Source: CAZGRP01 sp964527995 (GTDB lineage: Bacteria > Zhuqueibacterota > Zhuqueibacteria > Oceanimicrobiales > CAZGRP01). From it: 64,000 bases of DNA. A program made the translations under genes and the position numbers. The notes under the pieces are model-generated. The model was not told the DNA's origin, searched no databases, and saw only the letters and a list, made by a program, of their open reading frames with translations. Each line of letters starts with the position of its first letter. Positions within the stretch are counted from its first letter, which is position 1. Below, piece by piece: positions 59,092 to 64,000 of this stretch. The DNA lies in NCBI GenBank assembly GCA_964527995.1, contig CAZGRP010000011.1, positions 1 to 64,000 on the forward strand, given 5' to 3'.

Positions 59092-60825
59092 TCAGCGAAC
59101 GCGTAGCCACCAAGGCATAATCGCTAGCGGCACGAAATCTCGGTACAGGCGCCGTCCGAGAAAGAAGTCGGCCACAGAGTCCAAAGAATGAAGGGTCTTC
59201 CCAAAGCGAAAGGCTGTCAGCCTCTCGCTGAGGATCATCTCCAGCAAGCTCTTCTCTTTTGGAAATACCACCAAACGCACGGACTGCTCGGGCAGGATTC
59301 CAGCCTTCTGTTTGGCGATGTCGATAGCGGTCTCCAGACCACCGAGCGCATCCACCAGGCCGATTTCTTTGGCCTGGGCGCCGGTCCACACCCGGCCGCG
59401 ACCGACCGCATCGATCTGATCGTAGGTCCTGCGCCTGCCTTCAGCCGCCTTCGTCACAAAGGTGCGATAGATCTGCATCATGTTATCGAACACCTGTTTG
59501 CGCTCTTCCGGCGTGAACGGCCGTGAGGCGGTCAGGGCATCAGCGAACCGCCCGCGCTTGACGATCTCGACGTTCAGGTCGACCTTCTCGTACAACTTGC
59601 GCAGGCTGAACTTTCCGCTGATGACGCCGATCGAGCCCGTCAGGGTCGACGGTTCAGCCACAATCGTGTCGGCGCCCATGGAGATCCAGTATCCGCCGGA
59701 GGCAGCTACATCCGACATCGAGACGATGAAGGGCTTTTTCTTTCTGGCCTCCTGAGTGGCCCGCCAGATCACGTCTGAGGCCAGCGCGTCTCCTCCGGGG
59801 CTGTCAACGCGAAAGATAATGGCTTTGATCGACCTGTCTTCCGCAGCCCGGCGTATGTCACGGGCCACACGCGACGACCCCATAGCTGAGCCGAAAAGAG
59901 GATCGAAGGCGTCGTTGCCGAGAACGATGCTGCCCACGGCGTAGACCAAGGCGATTTTCGGCCCCCTATCCAGGCCCAGAGTCCGGGCCGGGATCTTTCG
60001 GTAGGTGTTACCCCACAGCCTGCTGAGCTTGCCGCCGTTTTTCTTGTCGAGGAGAGCCTCGACCTCGTCCCAATACACGAGGCTGTCCACAAGCCCGTAC
60101 TGAAGTGCCTGCTCCGCGGTCAGGAAGAGATGTTCATTGATGATCTTGCGGATCTGCGCAGGGTTTTTGCCGCGAGAGGCTGCCAGGGAGTCGACGTACT
60201 GCGTAAAGTAGCTGTCGAGAATCGCGTTGACCTCCTCGCGGTGGGCTGGGGACATGCTCTTGCGAGTCAAGAGATCGGAAGCACTCTTGTACGCCCCGAT
60301 ATGCTCCAGGTCCGGGTACACTCCGAGTTTGTCGAGGCTGCCGCGCAGAAAGACCACCTCCGAAGCCAGGCCGTTGAGGGCAAGGTTGCCGGTGGGCGTC
60401 ATGTAGACCTTGCTGGCCGCCGAAGCCAGGTAGAAGCCGAGGTCCTCTGTGCGTTCGATGTAGGCGAAGATGGGCTTGCCCGATCTCTTGAATTCGGCCA
60501 CAGCCCGGCGCAACTGAGTGGCTTTTGCCCAGCCGAAACCTGTGCCGCGGGGCAGCAGAACGACCGCGCGGACGCGCTTGTCCACAGCCGCCTTGCGCAG
60601 GTTGTCCAGGACGTCGCGCAGCGTTGGTACTGTTCCACCAACGGCCTTGCTGACGATATCGGTGGGTCGCCACTCAACCAGTTGAGTGATCGGCTGCAGC
60701 AGCACACTGCCGGCGGCAACCCGCGGCGGCGCCGTCACATTTTGATAGATGGCCACGAAGATCAGGAAGATGGACACCAGGAAGAGGGCGACAAGAACCA
60801 GCAGCACTTTCAGCCAGGTTTTCAC
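59092..60825 (-). CDS. sppA: Signal peptide peptidase SppA (67K type)
   Basis: A 577-residue protease. Start GTG 60825 is set by GGGGAGG five bases before it and begins MKTWLKVLLVLVALFLVSIF, the membrane anchor. Two tandem S49 (ClpP-like) domains follow. Lys180 in GAYKSASD and Ser376 in VAASGGYW form the Ser/Lys dyad, 196 residues apart (200 in E. coli). Other marks: IIFRVDSPGGDALASD, PSTLTGSIGVISGKF and a C-terminal GRVWTGAQAKEIGLVDALGG. The enzyme degrades leftover signal peptides in the membrane. It has its own promoter at 60885. Confidence 0.94.
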   Translation of the reverse strand: MKTWLKVLLVLVALFLVSIFLIFVAIYQNVTAPPRVAAGSVLLQPITQLVEWRPTDIVSKAVGGTVPTLRDVLDNLRKAAVDKRVRAVVLLPRGTGFGWAKATQLRRAVAEFKRSGKPIFAYIERTEDLGFYLASAASKVYMTPTGNLALNGLASEVVFLRGSLDKLGVYPDLEHIGAYKSASDLLTRKSMSPAHREEVNAILDSYFTQYVDSLAASRGKNPAQIRKIINEHLFLTAEQALQYGLVDSLVYWDEVEALLDKKNGGKLSRLWGNTYRKIPARTLGLDRGPKIALVYAVGSIVLGNDAFDPLFGSAMGSSRVARDIRRAAEDRSIKAIIFRVDSPGGDALASDVIWRATQEARKKKPFIVSMSDVAASGGYWISMGADTIVAEPSTLTGSIGVISGKFSLRKLYEKVDLNVEIVKRGRFADALTASRPFTPEERKQVFDNMMQIYRTFVTKAAEGRRRTYDQIDAVGRGRVWTGAQAKEIGLVDALGGLETAIDIAKQKAGILPEQSVRLVVFPKEKSLLEMILSERLTAFRFGKTLHSLDSVADFFLGRRLYRDFVPLAIMPWWLRVR

Positions 60826-60884
60826 GGGAACCTCCCCATTGGATGTCATCGAGAGTCGATCGCCAGGGTAAGTCGAATGGCCGA

Positions 60885-60913
60885 ATCTTAGCAAAAATAA
60901 TCTGAAAAATCAA
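60885..60913 (-). promoter_or_regulatory. Promoter of sppA
   Basis: On the minus strand TTGATT (60913-60908), 17 bases, TAAGAT (60890-60885). The predicted start near 60878 gives a leader of about 54 bases. Confidence 0.72.
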
Positions 60914-61043
60914 GCTCTTTCCCGGCCATGCCGGAAGGTGGTGAGGCCGTCGAGAAGGTCCACCGGGTTTCAAACCTCGATCCCTGCGAGATACGCTGAT
61001 GCGTGTGCATGAACAGCGACCGCCGCCGGTTGATTCTTTTTCC

Positions 61044-61072
61044 TTGCATCTTAGAAGAGACGTTGTTAAAAT
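61044..61072 (+). promoter_or_regulatory. Promoter of the threonine aldolase gene with dyad on the -10
   Basis: TTGCAT (61044-61049), 17 bases, TAAAAT (61067-61072). A perfect inverted repeat GTTGTTA-N6-TAACAAC (61062-61081) covers the -10 and could be a repressor site. Confidence 0.7.
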
Positions 61073-61081
61073 TGTAACAAC
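61062..61081. promoter_or_regulatory. Candidate operator GTTGTTA-N6-TAACAAC
   Basis: A 7-6-7 perfect dyad overlapping the -10 box. The regulator is unknown; no transcription factor gene is adjacent. Confidence 0.55.
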
Positions 61082-61109
61082 TGAACCGTGCACAACTCTG
61101 GAGCTCCTG

Positions 61110-62141
61110 TTGTCCTTCGTAGATCTGCGCAGCGATACGGTCACGCGGCCGTCGCCGGCCATGCGAGAAGCGATGATGAGGGCAGAGGTCGGTGACGACG
61201 TCTTTGGAGAAGATCCCACGGTCAATCGGCTGCAGGAGGTGGTGGCCGACCTCCTGGGCAAGGAAGCAGCCCTTTTCGTGCCCAGCGGCACCATGGGCAA
61301 CGAGATTTGCCTGAAGGCCCTGACCCAGCCGGGGGACGAGGTTGTCTGTGAAGCTGGTTGTCACTTCTTCAACTATGAATCCGGAGCGCCGGGACTGCTC
61401 GCCGGTGTCGTCCTGCGACCTCTGGTCGGGGACCACGGAGTGTTTACTGCTGCACAGGTCGAGGCTGTGCTTCATCCGCCGGTAGATCATTTTGCGCCGA
61501 CCCGCGTGATCGCCGTCGAGAATACCCACAATTCCGGTGGTGGCACAGTCTTTCCGCTTGCTGAAATCGAACGACTGCGCGGGCTGGCCGACCAGCATGG
61601 CCTGAAGATGCACCTGGATGGCGCCCGGCTGTGGAATGCCAGTGTCGCTTCGGGAGTTCCGCTGCGCGACTGGGCTCGCCATTTCGATTCGGTATCGGTC
61701 TGTTTTTCGAAAGGACTGGGGGCTCCGGTTGGATCGGCGGTGGTGGGCTCGCACGACTTCATTGCTGTGGCGCACCGGTACCGCAAAGCGTTCGGCGGCG
61801 GCATGCGGCAGGTCGGTATCCTTGCTGCCGCCTGTCTCTATGCTCTCGAACACAATCAGGAACGATTGCAGGAAGACCACGCCAATGCTCGCCGGCTGGC
61901 TGAGGCCCTGGCCGACCTTCCCGGCCTGCACGTCGATCTCGACCGCGTGGAGACCAACATCGTTCTGATTGACATCGCCGCATCCGGCCGATCGACCGGG
62001 CAGGCACTCGACGAGCTCCGGCAGGAGGGAGTGCTCCTGGTGCCCTTTGGTCCGACAACGTTGCGAGCGGTGACCCATCTGGACGTGACCCGGGCCGACG
62101 TAGAGCGCGCCGTCACGGCCTTCCGTCGCGTTTTTTCATGA
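61110..62141 (+). CDS. ltaE: Low-specificity L-threonine aldolase
   Basis: A 343-residue PLP enzyme of the beta-eliminating lyase fold that cleaves threonine or allo-threonine to glycine and acetaldehyde. Family motifs: FVDLRSDTVTRPSPAMREAM at the N-terminus, GDDVFGEDPTVNRLQE, FVPSGTMGNEICLKA, ENTHNSGGGTVFPLAEI, MHLDGARLWNA and SVSVCFSKGLGAPVGS with PLP-lysine Lys201. TTG 61110 is chosen because GGAG lies six bases upstream and the protein then starts at the usual place. A short ORF overlaps the stop (ATGA). Confidence 0.93.
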   Translation: MSFVDLRSDTVTRPSPAMREAMMRAEVGDDVFGEDPTVNRLQEVVADLLGKEAALFVPSGTMGNEICLKALTQPGDEVVCEAGCHFFNYESGAPGLLAGVVLRPLVGDHGVFTAAQVEAVLHPPVDHFAPTRVIAVENTHNSGGGTVFPLAEIERLRGLADQHGLKMHLDGARLWNASVASGVPLRDWARHFDSVSVCFSKGLGAPVGSAVVGSHDFIAVAHRYRKAFGGGMRQVGILAAACLYALEHNQERLQEDHANARRLAEALADLPGLHVDLDRVETNIVLIDIAASGRSTGQALDELRQEGVLLVPFGPTTLRAVTHLDVTRADVERAVTAFRRVFS

Positions 62142-62209
62142 GCGTACCGACCACCGTGAAGAACCTGACCCGATTCTACATGGCAAACCGGGACAAGAGC
62201 CCTCTTTAA
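62138..62209 (+). CDS. 23-codon ORF coupled to ltaE, possible gene remnant
   Basis: ATG 62138 overlaps the ltaE stop (ATGA) and encodes MSVPTTVKNLTRFYMANRDK then SPL and TAA. The start looks like the beginning of a longer coupled gene that has been lost; the TVxxLxxxKxxxxK spacing is faintly like the PanB N-terminus, but this is too short to assign. It may simply be a termination-reinitiation peptide. No gene downstream continues it. Confidence 0.3.
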   Translation: MSVPTTVKNLTRFYMANRDKSPL

Positions 62210-62276
62210 ACGATCCTCCATGAACCTCAAAGCAGTCCTTCGTACCGTTCCTGCGACTGTTGGGAACCGATAGCGC

Positions 62277-63512
62277 ATGCGCCAATGGTACGTACAAACT
62301 TTTGCCAGCTTTAGGAGGGTCGTGTGTTGGCTGACCCTGGGTCTCGGGCTGATCCTGATTGGCCCGCTGCCCAGGGTCCAGGCCCAGGCCCAGGGCACGG
62401 TCGTCATCGGCGAGTTGCTCGGCCGCTGGGACCCCAATCGTTTCACCATCTTCACCTCCGAGGGTCGATTCCCTATTCTCGGAGCCAACGAGCACGCACC
62501 TTTCACCGTCTCCCGAGACGGCGCCCACGAAGTCCTGATTCGTTTTCGATCTGCGGCCGACTCCCGGCCTCATGAGCCTCCGCTCATCCGATATCGTATC
62601 TTTCCTACCGAACGTCGTCTCATCTCCGCCCTCATCCTGGAAGAGGTCGATTTTGCCGAACTGCCCAGAGAGGAATCGGCCATGGAGGTGCGCCGGTCGA
62701 ATCCGGCCGTGGTGCCGATCGTTCAGGCACTGCCGAAAAATACCGTCACCTTGATTTTCTATAACACGCGGCTGCCTCTTTTCGAAAGTCGCCTGGTGCG
62801 GGTAGCCCTGAGCCACGCGATCAACCGGCGCAAGATCGTCAGCGATCTGCTGGGCGGCAAGGCCAACGTCGCCCGCGGTCCCTTCGACAACGACTCCAGG
62901 GTCTATGCGCCCGGGCTGCAGGAGATGAAATACGATCCGAAACGGTCGGTGCGCATGCTGGCGCAGGCGGGCTGGGTCGACCGGGACGGCGATGGCGTTC
63001 TCGACCGGGATGGCCGGCACTTCCAGTTCACGTTGACCTATCCCAAGGGCCTGATTCTCGAGGAAAAACTGGTTCGGCAGATCAAGCTGTCTCTTTCGGA
63101 GATCGGCATCCACGTGCGTCAGGTCGGCAAATCGATGGTCGATCTCGAGTCGGATCTGGCCTCGGGCCAATTTCAGGCAACGCTCATGCAGGTGCGATTC
63201 GAAGAGTCGGGTGAGAGTTTCCGATCCTATTTCGGTAGCCAGGGCGACAAGAACTACATGGGATTTCGTGATCCGACGCTGGATCGATACCTGAACATCT
63301 ACTTTCAGATGACCGACCGCAGCACGCGCAAGAAACTCCTGCAGCGGATGCAACTGCTCATCAACAAGGAGCAGCCAGCGGCTTTCCTCTATTTTAAGTG
63401 GGTGACCCACTATCTGGTCAACGTCCGCAAACTGGAGGACGTACGCGACGGACGCGGCGGTCTTCTGCCGCTGGATCGCTGGGTGGTGAAACCGCCGTCG
63501 CAATTTCGATAA
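62277..63512 (+). CDS. Family-5 extracellular solute-binding protein, short form
   Basis: A 411-residue exported protein with signal peptide (cleavage near AQA-QG), no lipobox. The central and C-terminal parts match SBP_bac_5, the peptide/nickel-binding protein family: NTVTLIFYNTRLPLFESRLVRVALSHAINRRKIV, AGWVDRDGDGVLDRDG, FTLTYPKG and the late RKKLLQRMQLLINKEQPAAFLYF. About 100 residues are missing from the usual N-terminal half (family 500-550), so ligand binding may differ. No ABC permease or ATPase gene is nearby; a membrane sensor gene follows 41 bases later, so it might act as a ligand sensor. Confidence 0.82.
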   Translation: MRQWYVQTFASFRRVVCWLTLGLGLILIGPLPRVQAQAQGTVVIGELLGRWDPNRFTIFTSEGRFPILGANEHAPFTVSRDGAHEVLIRFRSAADSRPHEPPLIRYRIFPTERRLISALILEEVDFAELPREESAMEVRRSNPAVVPIVQALPKNTVTLIFYNTRLPLFESRLVRVALSHAINRRKIVSDLLGGKANVARGPFDNDSRVYAPGLQEMKYDPKRSVRMLAQAGWVDRDGDGVLDRDGRHFQFTLTYPKGLILEEKLVRQIKLSLSEIGIHVRQVGKSMVDLESDLASGQFQATLMQVRFEESGESFRSYFGSQGDKNYMGFRDPTLDRYLNIYFQMTDRSTRKKLLQRMQLLINKEQPAAFLYFKWVTHYLVNVRKLEDVRDGRGGLLPLDRWVVKPPSQFR

Positions 63513-63553
63513 CCGCAATCCGTAAAACGTGATTGACGCTCTGTGGATGTCTT

Positions 63554-64000
63554 ATGATGCGGTTTCGGCACAAGGTCCGGGTGCGCCATCAACTGCTCAC
63601 CCGCTTGTTGATCTCCCACGTCTTGCTCGTCTCTCTGCCCCTCATGGCTGCAGGTCTGTTGCTGATCCAGACGGCGCAGCAGAACATCCGCCAGACCATC
63701 CTCGAGCGTAACCTGGAATTTGCCCGCCGGACGAGTCGCGAGATCCAGGAGCAGTTGAAAACAGCCCGCCGGCTGCTGCGCTTCAACGCCCGCAGCCCAT
63801 ACCTCACCCAGGGCAATGACGTGATGCGCGACTATGTCCTGACTCGCTCGATAGACGAATTCTCCATCTTCAAGGTTCTCGCAATTCTCGACCGCAGTGG
63901 CCGGCCGGTGGTTTCAACCAACTCGATCTCCGATCACTCTGTCGACCCATTTCGCAAGCAAGGGTTGCAGGCGGCTTTGTCGGGCAGAAGCTATGCCTCC
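63554..64000 (+). CDS. Membrane sensor protein, N-terminal part (cut by window end)
   Basis: An open frame from ATG 63554 (or 63557) runs 149 codons to the window edge without a stop. Residues 18-40 form a transmembrane helix (LLISHVLLVSLPLMAAGLLL). They are followed by a helix QNIRQTILERNLEFARRTSREIQEQL and a stretch, FKVLAILDRSGRPVVSTNS, typical of extracellular Cache sensor domains. Proteins that start like this are mostly histidine kinases, diguanylate cyclases or chemoreceptors; the output domain lies outside the window. The close upstream solute-binding protein may be its ligand carrier. Confidence 0.78.
   Translation, partial: MMRFRHKVRVRHQLLTRLLISHVLLVSLPLMAAGLLLIQTAQQNIRQTILERNLEFARRTSREIQEQLKTARRLLRFNARSPYLTQGNDVMRDYVLTRSIDEFSIFKVLAILDRSGRPVVSTNSISDHSVDPFRKQGLQAALSGRSYAS

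Noticed and set aside
63533..63558. TTGACG...TATGAT as a promoter for the last gene
   Set aside because: The spacer is only 14 bases and the -10 would overlap the start codon.
1..64000. CRISPR array, prophage or insertion sequence
   Set aside because: No regularly spaced repeats, no transposase, integrase or phage structural gene was found; only small palindromic repeats are present.

Overview
The window is a 64-kb piece of a high-GC, densely coded bacterial genome, probably a metagenome-assembled one, since it carries a 100-N scaffold gap at 44619-44718. The lineage is inferred from content. Several exported proteins end in a C-terminal sorting domain of the NPNPFNPSTTIRY type. There are three PorV/PorQ-like (UPF0164) outer-membrane proteins, a DUF4835 protein, an ExbB-ExbD-ExbD-TonB operon and many FG-GAP, BNR or YCF48 propeller proteins. 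This set is typical of the FCB superphylum. The GC level and gene style fit an uncultured KSB1/Calditrichota-like lineage better than classical Bacteroidota, but no rRNA or other marker is present to settle it. Primary promoters are easy to read: TTGACA-N17-TATATT or close variants occur at nine places.

Layout. 1-1.7 kb: end of an NhaC antiporter, a metallophosphoesterase and two tandem tRNA-Lys genes with promoter and terminator. 1.8-4.2 kb: an FG-GAP secreted protein and FxsA on the minus strand. 4.3-12.8 kb: a lipoprotein, a divergent polysaccharide deacetylase, PdxJ, an asparaginase-TPR fusion, a large sortilin-like propeller protein and tryptophanase. 12.8-17.4 kb: a surface-protein operon (Ig-like lipoprotein, propeller protein with a sorting-type C-terminus, two PorV/PorQ proteins). 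17.4-23.7 kb: a GH57 glucanotransferase, an S41 protease and the exbB-exbD-exbD-tonB operon. 23.7-28.1 kb: five coupled genes (lipid kinase, DUF2064, GT4, WbqC, GT2) that look like glycolipid or polysaccharide synthesis. 28.1-31.0 kb: a DUF6263 protein, a GAF-GGDEF diguanylate cyclase and a hypothetical.

31.1-39.9 kb (minus strand): DUF72 protein, response regulator, histidine kinase, then a TolC/MFP/RND heavy-metal-type efflux system, with a CusR/CopR-like box in the 97-bp gap before the efflux genes. 40.1-44.6 kb: a catalytically dead Y-family polymerase (ImuB-like, with a clamp-binding motif) and a DnaE2-type polymerase, a likely mutasome. 44.6-49.8 kb: a scaffold gap, then an AT-richer, gene-poor stretch with two secreted repeat proteins and a REP-like element. 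49.8-55.9 kb: an ECF sigma factor, a haloalkane dehalogenase, two coupled outer-membrane barrel proteins each fused to ComEA-type helix-hairpin-helix domains, and a DUF4835 protein. 56.0-64.0 kb: a secreted subtilase, SppA, threonine aldolase, an orphan family-5 solute-binding protein and the start of a membrane sensor protein cut by the window end.

The best candidates for something undescribed are the mirror-image HhH/barrel pair (51810-54940), the asparaginase-TPR fusion with a buried ribosome-binding site (7011-8483) and the compact ImuB/DnaE2 cassette without ImuA (40096-44577).
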